The notes under the pieces were generated by a model. It was not told the DNA's origin and did no database searches. It saw only the letters and a list, made by a program, of their open reading frames with translations. From Duganella levis (GTDB lineage Bacteria; Pseudomonadota; Gammaproteobacteria; Burkholderiales; Burkholderiaceae_D): a DNA stretch of 64,000 nt. Shown one piece after another: positions 36,001 through 45,800 of this stretch. Position numbers and translations under genes: made by a program. The stretch is from assembly GCF_009857605.1 (NCBI RefSeq), contig NZ_WWCT01000019.1, positions 62,001 through 126,000 on the forward strand, in the 5' to 3' direction. How positions within the stretch are numbered: position 1 is the stretch's first letter; every line of letters begins with the position of its first letter.

Positions 36001-39000
36001 CTCAACAGCCGCCAGATCGCCGCGCTGACCACCGCGCAAGTGCTGGCACTGGGCACCGACCGCATCAGCGCCCTCAGCACCCTGCAGGCCAGCAGCCTGG
36101 GCACCGCGCAAATCGGCGTCCTCAGCAACGACCAGTTACAGGCGCTCGACGCCAATGTGCTGGCGGCGCTGAAAACGCAGCAGATCGCCGCCCTGTCGAC
36201 CGACCAGATCACCGTACTGAGCAGCGACCAGATCATCGCCCTGACCACGGCCCAGGTGAGCAGCCTGAGCACGCGCCAGCTGGCGGCCCTCAGCGCCAGC
36301 CAGCTGAACGACCTGGAAACCCGCGACCTGGCCGCCCTGCGCACGGCGCAGATCGCCAGCCTCGGCAGCGACAGTCTCAACGCCCTCAGCACCACGCAGG
36401 TGCGGGCGCTGACCACCACCCAATTGCTGGCCCTGGGCAGCAATCAGCTGCAACAGCTGGCGACCGAACAGATCGCCGCGCTGAGCAGCGCGCAAGTGCT
36501 GAACCTCGGCACCGCCCAGATCGGCCTGCTGAGCAGCGACCAGTTGAGCGCGCTCGGCAACACCATGCTGGCGCAGCTGAAAACCCAGCAGATCGCCGCG
36601 CTGAAAACCCAGCAGATCGCCCAGCTGGATAACGCGCAACTGATCGCCCTGACCACGCTGCAAGTCAGCCACCTGACCAGTCAGCAACTCGCCGCCCTCG
36701 GCAGCGACCAGTTGAACGCGCTGGAAACCCAGGACCTGGCCGCCCTGCGCACCGCCCAGATCGCCGTCCTCAGCACTACGCAAATCGCTGGTCTCAACCC
36801 GAGCCAGGCGGCCGCGCTGACCACGCTGCAAACCAGCAGCCTGAGCACTGCGCAACTGCAGGCGTTCAGCGCCGCCCAGTTGCTCGGCTTCTCCAGCGCC
36901 GACATCGCCGCGCTGCGCACCGTTCAGGTGGCGTCGCTCAGCACCGACCAGCTGGACGCCCTGTCGAGCGACCAGCTGCGCGCGCTGACCACGGCGCAAC
37001 TGAGCGCGCTGACCAGCAGCCAGTTCGGCGCACTGGGCAGCGACCAGATCGGCGTATTGACCACGCTCCAGGCCAGCGGCCTGAGCACGGCGCAGCTGCA
37101 ATCGCTGAGCGCCGCGCAACTGGCGGCGCTGTCCACCGCCGATCTCGCCGCGCTGCGCACCGTCCAGCTCGCCGCCCTGTCCAGCAGCCAGATTGCGCTG
37201 CTGGACCTGACCCAGATCGTTGCGCTCAGCACGCTGCAAGTGTCCAGCCTGAGCACGCAACAATTGAGCGCGCTCGGCACCGACCAGGTGCGCGCCATGG
37301 AAACCCGTGACGTCGCCGCGCTGCGCACCGCGCAAGTCGTGATCCTCACCGGCGACCAGTTGCAGGCCCTCGGCAGCGACCAGGTGCAGGCGCTGACTGC
37401 GGCCCAGCTGGCTGCGCTGAGCACCACGCAACTGCAAACGCTGCTGACCGAGCAGATCGCCGCGCTGACCACCCGCCAGGTTTCGGCGCTGGTCACCGCC
37501 CAGATCGTCAACCTGACCAACGGCCAGCTGGCCGCGCTCAGCACCGATGAAATGGCGGCGCTGCGGACCGCCCAGGTCAACGCGCTGCTCACGGCACAGA
37601 TCCAGCAGCTCAGCACCGATCAGGTCGCCGCACTGACCAGCAGCCAGGTGGCCGCCTTGTCGACCGCCCAGCTGTCGACGCTGAGCGAACAACAGATTGG
37701 CGCCTTCAGCGCCGCCGATTTCGCCGCGCTGAGTGCCGCCCAGCTGGCGGCGCTGGGCACGCTGATCAAGCTCACCACCGACCAGATCCAGTCGCTCACG
37801 CCGGTGCAGATCGCCGGCCTCAGCACCGCCCAGGTCGCCGCCCTGACCACCGACCAGGTCGTCGCCCTGACCACCCGCCAGATCGGTTCGCTCAGCACCG
37901 CCGCCGTGGCCGTGCTCGGCAGCGACCAGGTGCGCGCGCTGGAAACCGATGACCTGGCCGCGATGAAAGCCACGCAGATTGTGGCGTTCGGCACCGACCA
38001 GCTGATGCAGCTGAGCACGCTACAAGTCCAGGCGCTGAACTCGGCCCAGGTCAGCGGCATGTCGACCCAGCAGATCGCCGTCTTCAGCAGCGACCAGATG
38101 CATGCCCTCAGCAGCGCCGACATCGCCGCCCTGCGCACCGCCCAGATCAGCATCCTCACCAGCGACCAGTTGCAGGCGCTGGGCGACGAGCAGGTGCAGG
38201 CCCTGAGCGTGGTCCAGATGAACTCGCTCAGCAGCGCGCAGGTGCAGACGCTGCGGCCCGACCAGATCGTCGCCCTGAGCACCGCGCAATTCGCCGTGCT
38301 CGGCACCCGGCAACTGGCCGCGCTCACCTCGGACCAGCTGAGCGTGATCGAAGCGGAAGATTTTGTCGCGCTGCGTCCGGCACAGATCGCCAGCTTCAGC
38401 ACCGACCAGATCCAGGCGCTGACGCCGGACCATATCGCCATCCTCACCACCGCGCAAACCCAGGCGCTGACCACCAGCCAGCTGCAGGCGTTGACCAATT
38501 ACCAACTGGTGGCGCTGAACAGCGACGACCTGGCCGCGCTGAAAGCCGCGCAGATCGCCGCCCTCAGCACCGACCAGTTGAACATCATGCGCGACATCCA
38601 GCTGCAAGCGCTGGGTCTGACGCAACTGGCCGCGCTCAGCAGCGCCCAGCTGCAATCGCTGGGCAGCGACCAGATCATCGCCCTGACCACGCAGCAATTC
38701 GGCCTGCTCAGCACGGCGCAGGTCGCGCTGCTGACCACCGCCCAGCTGGAAGCCATCGAACTGGTCGACCTGGCCGCGCTGAAGACCGCGCAAGTATTGG
38801 CCCTGGGCAGCGACCAGTTGCAAGCGCTCAGCGTGGACCGCGTGGCCGCCTTGACCACGCAACAAATCCAGGCGCTGGCCAGCGCCCAGTTGAACGTGCT
38901 GAGCAGCGACCAGCTGCAAGCACTGAGCACCGACGCCGTGCTGGCCCTGCGCAGCGCCCAGATCGCCGCGCTCAGCACCCGCCTGCTGGAAGCGTTGACC

Positions 39001-42000
39001 ACCGACCAGTGGCAGCACCTGGGCACCGACCAGCTCGCTGCGCTGAGCACCGTGCAGTTTGGCGCCATCACCAGCGGACAAATCGTCGCCCTGACCAGCG
39101 CGCAGACGGCGGCCCTGGCCACGGCCCAGATCGCCTCGCTGAGCAGCGACCAGCTGGACGCACTGGAAACCGGCGACTTTGCCGTGCTGAACAGCGCCCA
39201 GATCGCCGCCATCACCACCGCCAACATCGCCGCGCTGACCACCGACCTGGTGAGTGCACTGGGCACCGCGCAGGTGAGCAGCCTGGGCACCGACCAGATC
39301 GCCGCACTGAGCAGCGACAACATCGCCGCCCTCAGCAGCACCCAGGTCGTGACGCTGAGCGCAGCGCAGATCGGCGCCCTGCGCACCGACCAGATCAGCG
39401 CGCTGAGCACCGATGACTTCGTCGCCCTGCGCAGCAACCAGCTGACCGCGCTCAACACGGCGCAGTTTGCCGCGCTGACCAGCAGCCAGCTGAACGCGCT
39501 GTCGACCGCCGCCTTCACCGGCCTGACCACCGCCATGATCGGCGCGCTGACCAGCGGCCAGTTCGCCCACCTGAGCACCGCGCAAGTGGCGGCGCTGACC
39601 TCGACGCAGGCGACCGCGCTGAGCGCCGGCCAGCTGGGGGCATTGGATACCGACCAGTTCAGCGTGCTGGCCACCAGCGCCATCCGCAACCTGCAATCCG
39701 ACCAGATCGGCGTGCTGTCCAGCGACCAGATCGTCGCCTTCACCACGCTGCAAATCCGTGCGCTGACCAGCACCCAGCTGGCCGGCCTGCAAAGCGGCCA
39801 GATCGCCGCGCTGGAAACCGTGGACCTGGCGGCGCTAAGCACCGCCCAGTTCAACCTGCTGCACAGCGACCAGCTGCAAGCGCTGCAGACCGCGCAGCTG
39901 GTGACATTGTCGACCGCGCAGATCAGCAGCATGTCCACCGACCAGATCAGCACCGGCCTGAGCACCGCCCAGATCGTCGCGCTGACCACCGCGCAAGCGG
40001 CGTCGCTGGCCACCCGCCAGGTCGCCGCGCTGACCACCGCGCAGGTGGCGGCGCTGGAAACCGAAGACTTGGCCGTGTTCAGCACACGCCAGATGGTCGC
40101 CCTCACCAGCGACCAGATCAGCGCACTGAACAGCGACCAGCTGAACGGCCTGACCACGGCCGAACTGGCGGCGCTGACCACCGCCCAGCTGGCCGCCGGC
40201 CTGACCACCGCGCAGTTGACCGCGCTGGACGCCGCCCACATCAGCGCCTTCGGCACCAGCCAGCTCAGCTACGGCCTCGGCACCGACGCCATCGCCGCCT
40301 TGACCACCGACCAGATCGGCGCGCTGCGCACCGCGCAAACCGCCAGCCTGGCCACGGTGCAGATCGCCGCCCTGACCAGCAGCCAGATCGTTGCACTGAG
40401 CACCGACCAGACCGCCACGCTGAGCACGCAACAAGTGGCGGCGCTGAGCTCCGACCAGCTGGCCGCGCTGGAAATCGTCGACCTGAACGCACTCACCACG
40501 CGCCAGCTGAACGCCCTCAGCACCGCGCAAGTGTCGACGCTGGGCACGCTGCAACTGAACGCACTGAGCACCGCGCAATTCGCCGCGCTGAGCACCGTCC
40601 AGCTGGCGTACGGCCTCGGCACCGAACAGCTGGTGGCGCTCGATAGCGACCACATCAGTGCCCTGACCACCACCCAGCTGGCCTACGGCCTGACGCTGGA
40701 CGGCCTGGCGGCGCTGACCAGCGACCAGATCCAGGCGCTGCGTACCGCGCAGATCGCCGCGCTGACCACGCAGCAAGCCAGCTCGCTCAGCAGCGACCAG
40801 ATCGTTGCGCTGACCACCGAGCAGATCGCCGGCCTGTCGACCGCCCAGTTGCCGGCCTTGAGTTCCGACCAGTTGGCCGTGTTCAGTACCGAACAGATCG
40901 CCGCGCTGGAAACCCAGGACGTGGCGGCCTTGAGCGCCAGCCAGTTCATCGGCCTGTCCAGCAGCCAGACCATGGCGCTGACCACCGGCCAGGTGCGCGC
41001 GTTGAAAACCGCGCAAGTGGCGGCCATTGATGGCGCCCAGATCGGCGTCTTCAGCAGCGATCAGCTGCAAGCGCTGAGCACCCAGCAAGCCGCCGCGCTC
41101 AGCGTGAACGCCGTCACTGCGCTGTCGACCGCCCAACTGGGCGTGCTGACCACGGCCGATGTTGCCGCACTGGGCACCTTGCAGATCGCCAGCCTGGCGG
41201 TCAGCCAGCTGGGCGGGCTCAATACCGACCAGGTGCAGGCGCTGACCAGCGTGCAACTGGGCGCCCTCACCGTCGACCAGTTCGTCGCCTTCAGCACCGG
41301 CCAGATCACCGCGCTGCGCACCACCCAGGTCGGCTACCTCAGCACCACCCAGGTGGCCGCGCTGTCGACGCCGCAAGTGCAGGCGCTCAGCACCGACCAG
41401 ATCGCCTCGATCAAGCTCAGCCAGGTCACCGCGCTGACGATCGACCAGGTCGCCGTGCTGGGTTCCGACCAGTTGCGCGCGCTGACCACGGCGCAGATCC
41501 AGGCCCTGACCACCAACCAGCTGTTCGCGCTGGCCAGTGAGCAGGCGGCGGCGCTAAGCACCACCCAGATGGCGGCGCTGAAGAATTCGCAGATCGCCGC
41601 GCTGGATGCGACCCAGCTGTACGGCTTCAGCACCGACCAGTTGGCGGCCTGGAGCACCAGCCAGCTGGGTTCCTTGACCGCGACCCAGATCGGCTACCTG
41701 TCCAGCGAGCAGATCGCCGGCCTGAGCAACACGCAGATCACGGGCCTCAAGACCAGCCAGCTAGTGGCTTTCAGCACCAACCAGATCCGCGCGCTGGCGG
41801 CAGCACAAATGCCGGCGCTGAGCACCACGCAGTTGGGCGTGCTGAGCGTGGCGCAGGCGAATGCCCTGACCGCGACCCAGATCGCCTCGATGTCGATCGC
41901 CCAGACCATGGCGCTGAACTCGTCGTCGGTCAACTACGCCACGCCGCTGATCCTCGACCTGGACGGCAACGGCGTGCAGACCCGCAGCATCACGGCCGGC

Positions 42001-42711
42001 GTGCAATTTGATATCCGCGGCGACGGCCAGAAAGTCAGCACCGGCTGGGTCGACGCCCACGACGGCCTGCTGGCCCTGGACCGCAACGGCGACGGCGTGA
42101 TCAACGATGGCAGCGAACTGTTCGGCAGCGGCACCACACTGGCCGACGGCAGCAAAGCCAAGGATGGCTACGCCGCCCTGGCCGCGCTCGACAGCAACGG
42201 CGACGGCCAGATCACGGCCGCCGACAGTGCTTACGGCGCGCTGCGGGTGTGGGTCGACGGCAATGGCGACGGCATCAGTCAGGCCGACGAGCTGAAGACC
42301 CTGGCGCAGTTGGGCATTGCCAGCATCAGCACCAAAGCGAACAGCGCGCTGACGCAGCAGAACGGCAACGTGATCGGCCTGACGTCGAGCTACACCAGCA
42401 CCGACGGCAGCGTGCACCAAAGCGCCGACGCCTGGTTCTTGGCCGACAAAGCAACGTCCACTGCCTCGCTGCAACAGCAAGTGAGCGGCTTGACCAATGC
42501 CATGGCCAGCTACGCGTCCGCCCCTGCGGCGCCAGCGCAACAACTGACGTTGCCACCGTCGGCCACGACGGCAGCAGCGACAGCGACGCCATTGGCCGCG
42601 GCACTGGACCACTACCGCGCCAAGCACAGCCTGCAAGGCGCCGCCACCGGCCCGACCAAGCCCGCGTTTGAAGAGCAGGCCAGCCAATGGTTCGCCATCC
42701 CTAAACGCTAA
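33001..42711 (+). CDS. Giant octapeptide-repeat exoprotein with calcium-binding C-terminus
   Basis: A 3236-residue protein with no signal peptide. Residues 8 to about 2980 are roughly 370 tandem octads of consensus L-x-[ST]-x-Q-[ILV]-x-A, the third-position Ser/Thr and the Gln being nearly invariant. Residues about 2983-3115 form a calcium-binding domain typical of type I exoproteins (LILDLDGNGVQTRS, HDGLLALDRNGDGVINDGSE, DSNGDGQITAAD, VWVDGNGDGISQADELKTL). The last 100 residues are Ala/Ser/Gln-rich and would hold the C-terminal export signal. The upstream in-frame ATG at 32962 is less likely, because GGGAG precedes 33001. Export through the HlyB/HlyD pair at 54-57 kb and O-glycosylation by neighbouring enzymes are inferred from context. 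I recognise no described family for the repeat. Confidence 0.9.
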   Translation: MSFNLSDLTTDQLKALQSAQIASLTTAEAATLSTLQMTLLSTAQLSWLGTAQLRALTTATLHAMGTQQLNSLSTRQVSALTTAQFATLSDDQLSAGLSTVQFSTLTTAQLASLNQAQVALIETQDLAALKTAQLVALSTAQLRALGSDQLQALTTAQTASLKTQQIVALASNQVASLTTREMAALTTLQLNALDAVQLSALGDSQLAALSTAQAAGLSTSQIGRLGTEQLAALGSSGLAALKTQQIAALTTTQFAALSTDQIVALTTAQIQSLTTQQLSLLSSTQLGALSSQDLAALKTQQLAALGTGITAMLGTSQIAALSTAQIAALPTAQLRAFSTDQIVALRSAQVAALTTQQVQALSTTQLAALETVDLAAMGTAQVNAFGTAQVSALTAAQIAALRTVQANALSSQQLAVLSTEQLGALETADLAALRTSQLGGLSTEQIAALRTDQIAALATLQIAALSTRQLAALDDAQIVSLTTAQAAALTSVQIAALSTAQLAALETRDLAAFKNAQVAALTSTQLGALDAGHFGSFSSLQISALTTQQVSTLGSAQLVSLQSAALAGLQTRQAVALSIDNIQALGTGQIAALSTAVVNAFTTAQIAAMSTDQIVALSTLQSMALATRQIAALTDDQLNALQTQDLAAFKTQQIAALGTNQIAALDSVHLIALGSQQVAALGTTQVAALGSDQVAVLETRDLAALSSRQAAALSNDAVAALTTTQVSALTSTVLNGLTTAQFGALGTDQIVALTTQQATQLATRQIAALSSEQLVALETRDFAALKTVQIAALTPDQISKLTLDQIVALTTAQANALSGVQLNALTTAQLAAMETQDFAALRTSQLLGLGTNSIAILSPNQVAALKTEQVSQLTSDQIRVLSSVQIGALTTQQMGALSPLQISYLLASQLAVLTNADWAALKSQQLNALSTEQLAAVTTSQIVALTTAQASQIAASQLNALSSTQLNALETQDLNALTSAQIAALSTATVVALDLPHMAALNSRQIAALTTAQVLALGTDRISALSTLQASSLGTAQIGVLSNDQLQALDANVLAALKTQQIAALSTDQITVLSSDQIIALTTAQVSSLSTRQLAALSASQLNDLETRDLAALRTAQIASLGSDSLNALSTTQVRALTTTQLLALGSNQLQQLATEQIAALSSAQVLNLGTAQIGLLSSDQLSALGNTMLAQLKTQQIAALKTQQIAQLDNAQLIALTTLQVSHLTSQQLAALGSDQLNALETQDLAALRTAQIAVLSTTQIAGLNPSQAAALTTLQTSSLSTAQLQAFSAAQLLGFSSADIAALRTVQVASLSTDQLDALSSDQLRALTTAQLSALTSSQFGALGSDQIGVLTTLQASGLSTAQLQSLSAAQLAALSTADLAALRTVQLAALSSSQIALLDLTQIVALSTLQVSSLSTQQLSALGTDQVRAMETRDVAALRTAQVVILTGDQLQALGSDQVQALTAAQLAALSTTQLQTLLTEQIAALTTRQVSALVTAQIVNLTNGQLAALSTDEMAALRTAQVNALLTAQIQQLSTDQVAALTSSQVAALSTAQLSTLSEQQIGAFSAADFAALSAAQLAALGTLIKLTTDQIQSLTPVQIAGLSTAQVAALTTDQVVALTTRQIGSLSTAAVAVLGSDQVRALETDDLAAMKATQIVAFGTDQLMQLSTLQVQALNSAQVSGMSTQQIAVFSSDQMHALSSADIAALRTAQISILTSDQLQALGDEQVQALSVVQMNSLSSAQVQTLRPDQIVALSTAQFAVLGTRQLAALTSDQLSVIEAEDFVALRPAQIASFSTDQIQALTPDHIAILTTAQTQALTTSQLQALTNYQLVALNSDDLAALKAAQIAALSTDQLNIMRDIQLQALGLTQLAALSSAQLQSLGSDQIIALTTQQFGLLSTAQVALLTTAQLEAIELVDLAALKTAQVLALGSDQLQALSVDRVAALTTQQIQALASAQLNVLSSDQLQALSTDAVLALRSAQIAALSTRLLEALTTDQWQHLGTDQLAALSTVQFGAITSGQIVALTSAQTAALATAQIASLSSDQLDALETGDFAVLNSAQIAAITTANIAALTTDLVSALGTAQVSSLGTDQIAALSSDNIAALSSTQVVTLSAAQIGALRTDQISALSTDDFVALRSNQLTALNTAQFAALTSSQLNALSTAAFTGLTTAMIGALTSGQFAHLSTAQVAALTSTQATALSAGQLGALDTDQFSVLATSAIRNLQSDQIGVLSSDQIVAFTTLQIRALTSTQLAGLQSGQIAALETVDLAALSTAQFNLLHSDQLQALQTAQLVTLSTAQISSMSTDQISTGLSTAQIVALTTAQAASLATRQVAALTTAQVAALETEDLAVFSTRQMVALTSDQISALNSDQLNGLTTAELAALTTAQLAAGLTTAQLTALDAAHISAFGTSQLSYGLGTDAIAALTTDQIGALRTAQTASLATVQIAALTSSQIVALSTDQTATLSTQQVAALSSDQLAALEIVDLNALTTRQLNALSTAQVSTLGTLQLNALSTAQFAALSTVQLAYGLGTEQLVALDSDHISALTTTQLAYGLTLDGLAALTSDQIQALRTAQIAALTTQQASSLSSDQIVALTTEQIAGLSTAQLPALSSDQLAVFSTEQIAALETQDVAALSASQFIGLSSSQTMALTTGQVRALKTAQVAAIDGAQIGVFSSDQLQALSTQQAAALSVNAVTALSTAQLGVLTTADVAALGTLQIASLAVSQLGGLNTDQVQALTSVQLGALTVDQFVAFSTGQITALRTTQVGYLSTTQVAALSTPQVQALSTDQIASIKLSQVTALTIDQVAVLGSDQLRALTTAQIQALTTNQLFALASEQAAALSTTQMAALKNSQIAALDATQLYGFSTDQLAAWSTSQLGSLTATQIGYLSSEQIAGLSNTQITGLKTSQLVAFSTNQIRALAAAQMPALSTTQLGVLSVAQANALTATQIASMSIAQTMALNSSSVNYATPLILDLDGNGVQTRSITAGVQFDIRGDGQKVSTGWVDAHDGLLALDRNGDGVINDGSELFGSGTTLADGSKAKDGYAALAALDSNGDGQITAADSAYGALRVWVDGNGDGISQADELKTLAQLGIASISTKANSALTQQNGNVIGLTSSYTSTDGSVHQSADAWFLADKATSTASLQQQVSGLTNAMASYASAPAAPAQQLTLPPSATTAAATATPLAAALDHYRAKHSLQGAATGPTKPAFEEQASQWFAIPKR
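33022..41930 (+). repeat. About 370 tandem octapeptide-coding (24-bp) repeats, 7/10-octad superperiod
   Basis: Reading the frame in eight-residue steps keeps Leu, Ser/Thr and Gln in register for nearly the whole stretch. Every seventh then tenth octad is a marker of type [LM]-E-T-x-D-[LF]-A-A (or a variant with D/A for Q), followed by L-[KR]-T-x-Q. This gives a 17-octad (136-residue, 408-bp) superunit repeated about 20 times with a few irregularities. Six octads carry one extra Gly before the next Leu. One octad near 37770 is shortened by two residues. The DNA copies are diverged, unlike those at 59-63 kb. Confidence 0.88.
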
Positions 42712-42716
42712 CCCAC

Positions 42717-42806
42717 TCCGGGGTCAGGTCCGGCACTTGGACACGAGCACAAGCGTAGCTAAGCTTACGGTTGAGCTCCTGTCTGAATGCCGGACCTGAC
42801 CCCGGA
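42717..42806. repeat. Palindromic repeat, copy 3, with expanded loop
   Basis: Same outer arms as the copies at 26045 and 29972 (CCGGGGTCAGGTCCGG and its complement), but the centre is longer and diverged, giving 90 bases. It starts five bases after the stop of the giant repeat-protein gene, in a tandem (not convergent) gap before the GT41 gene, where it could terminate the 9.7-kb transcript. Confidence 0.85.
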
Positions 42807-42898
42807 TTTACAGTCTTGCTCCAGAGCCAAAAGTTGCCCCTCGCCCAGCGACAAAAAGGTATGATAGGGCTCGGACTGATTCCACTTTATGCTCTGCT

Positions 42899-45800
42899 AT
42901 GACCTCTCAAGCATCTGCCGCACCCACTTCTACCGATAACAGCCCGCTGGCCTCCGTCATGGCCATGGCCGTCAAGGGCCAGCTGTCCATTACCGACCTG
43001 TTCGGCGCCGCCGCCGTGCTGCAAGACAGCGGCCAGGTGCCCGCCGCCATCGGCCTGTACCGCGCCTGGATCGAGCACACGCCTTCGCCGCTGATCTACG
43101 CCGCCTGCTTCAATCTGGCCGTGGTGTTGTCGAACAGCGGCGACGATGCCGGCGCAGAAACGGTGCTGCGCAAGGCCATCGCCCAGAACCCGCATTTCGT
43201 CGAAGCCCGCCTCAATCTCGGCACGCTGCTGGAACGCATCGGCCGGCCGGTCGAGGCGCTGGCCATGTGGCAGTCGGTCCTGACCGATCCGATCGAGCCG
43301 GACATCAAGTCCAACCGCACGCTGTATGTGCAAACCCTGAACAACCTCGGCCGTCTGCTGGAAATCCAGAAGCGCTACCCGGAAGCCGAAGCCATGCTGG
43401 CCACCAGCCTGCGCGTCGATCCGCAACAGGCCAATGTGATGACCCACTGGGTCCACCTGCGCCAGAAGCAGTGCGAGTGGCCGGTCTACAGCGGCCTGGA
43501 AAACGTCTCGGTCGCCACCATGATGGAAGGCACTTCGGCGCTGGCCATGCTCAGCGCCTCGGCCGATCCGGCCCACCAGTTGGCCGCCGCCAAGCGCTTC
43601 GTCAACGAGAAGATCAACGCCGCCGTGGCGCCGCTCACCGGCCAGCACGGCTATAACCACCAGCGCCTGCGCATCGGCTATCTGTCGTCGGACTTCTGCT
43701 CGCACGCGGTGTCGATCCTGACCGCCGAGCTGTACGAGCTGCACGACCGCAGCAAGTTCGAGGTCTACGCCTTCAGCTGGAGCCGCGAAGACGGTTCGCC
43801 GATCCGCGCGCGCGTGGTCAAGGCCATGGACCACTACATCCGCATCGACAAGATGACCGATGAGCAGGCCGCCCGCACCATCCGCGCCCACGAGATCGAT
43901 ATCCTGGTCGACCTGCACGGCCTGACGCTGGGCGCGCGGCCGCAGATCATCGCCTACCGCCCGGCCCCGGTGCAGCTGACCTACCTCGGCTTCCCCGGCA
44001 GCACCGGCCTGCCCGGCATCGACTACGTGATCTCCGACGAGTTCCTGATCACCAAGGAGATGGAGCCGTTCTTCACCGAGAAGCCGCTGCACCTGCCGGA
44101 CTGCTTCCAGATCAACGACCGCCAGCGCGCCATCGCGCCGACGCCGACCCGCGCCTCGGTCAACCTGCCGGAAGACGCGTTTGTGTTCTGCTCGTTCAAC
44201 AACAATTTCAAGTTCACGCCGGACCTGTTCAGCGTCTGGATGAACATCCTGCGCCGCGTGCCGAATTCGGTGCTGTGGCTGGTGGCCGACCATCCGGAAG
44301 TGCGCGAAAACCTGTACCGCCACACCGAAGAAGCCGGCATCGACCGCAACCGCATCATCTTCAACGGCCGCGCGGTGCCGGCCGAGTACCTGGCGCGCTA
44401 CCAGCTGGCCGATCTGTTCCTCGATACCTTCCCGTTCAACGCCGGCACCACCGCCAGCGACGCCCTGTGGGCCGGCCTGCCGCTGCTGACCTGCGCCGGC
44501 CAGACCTTCGCCTCGCGCATGGCCGGCAGCCTGTTGCGCGCGGTCGACCTGCCGCAGCTGATCACCTACAACTTTGCCGACTACGAAGAGAAAGCTGTCG
44601 AGCTGGCCAGCCATCCGCAGCGCATCGCCTCGATGAAGCGCCAGCTGCACGCCAACCGCCTGAACTCGGCGCTGTTCGACAGCCCGCGCTTCGTCCGCAA
44701 TATGGAAGCGGCGCTGCAAAAAGTCGCCAAGCCGGCCGCGCCGCGCCTGGCCGCGCCGGACCATGCGGTGCGGCCGCAGGAACCGTCGGAGCAGGCGGCG
44801 CCGGTGCGCATCGACCAGATCCCGATCGTGACCGTGTCGTACAACACGCCGGACCTGATCGACGGCCTGCTTCGTACGCTGCGCCAGTTCTACACCAACC
44901 GCGTGTACGTGATCGACGGCTCCAATCCGGACGTGGCGGAAACCATCCGCGCCGTCACGGCCGGCTATGACAATGTCGAATTCGTCCCGTTCGGCTACAA
45001 CATCCACCACGGCCCCGGCATGGCGTGGGCGATCAACCACCTCGGCCTGTCGGGCGAGGTGCTGTTCCTCGATTCCGACGTCGAGATCTTGAAAGCCGGC
45101 TTCCTCGAATCGATGCACGCCGAGTTGCGTCCCGGCATGTACGGCGTCGGCTGCGTGCTGACGGTCGACCTGCTGGGCAACGACCGCCCGGATGACGGCA
45201 GCGTGCCGTATCTGTACCCGGCCTGCATGCTGACCAATATCGACGTGGTGCGCCAGTGGCCGCTGCCGATCAAGCACGGCGCGCCGATGATCCCGACCAT
45301 GCTGGCGCTGCACGCGGCCGATGCCAGCCACCTGGTGGCCAACATCCCGTGGGTCAACGAAGACTTCGCCAAACAGCCGAAACGCCATTACCTCAAGCAC
45401 GACTGGCAAGGCACGGTGATCCGCACCGGCGGCTACCATTACGACCTGCCGAGCGCCACCACCGCCATCAACACCGATTTGCTGCACTTCATGCCGCCGC
45501 AGGCGCGCAAGATCGTTGAAGTCGGCTGCCGCGATGGCGCCTTCGCCAAGGCCTACAAGCAGCGCAATGCGATCTGCAACTACACCGGCATCGAAGCCGA
45601 CCCGGCGCTGGCGCAGGCCGCCCGCCCGCACTGCGATTTCGTCTTCAACAACGACCTGGAACACGCCGGCCCGGACTTCTGGGACCACGTACGCCACGCC
45701 GATACCTGGGTGTTCGACGAAACGCTGGAGCAGATGGACGATCCGTGGCGCATGCTGCGCAAGATCCGCACCAATATCGCCCCCGGCGGCAAGCTGGTGC

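Noticed and set aside
32910..36443. Long minus-strand open frames (up to 1032 codons) opposite the giant repeat gene
   Set aside because: They are antisense reads of the 24-bp coding repeat; their repetitive Arg/Gly/Gln- or Trp/Ala/Val-rich products have no start signals and mirror the octad periodicity.
33001..42711. Interpretation of the repeats as a CRISPR array or DNA satellite
   Set aside because: The 24-bp periodicity is codon-phased, the frame stays open for 9.7 kb, and there are no spacers or identical direct DNA repeats.
42834..42865. TTGCCC / TATGAT pair upstream of the GT41 fusion gene
   Set aside because: The spacer is 20 bases, outside the usual range; not reported as a promoter.
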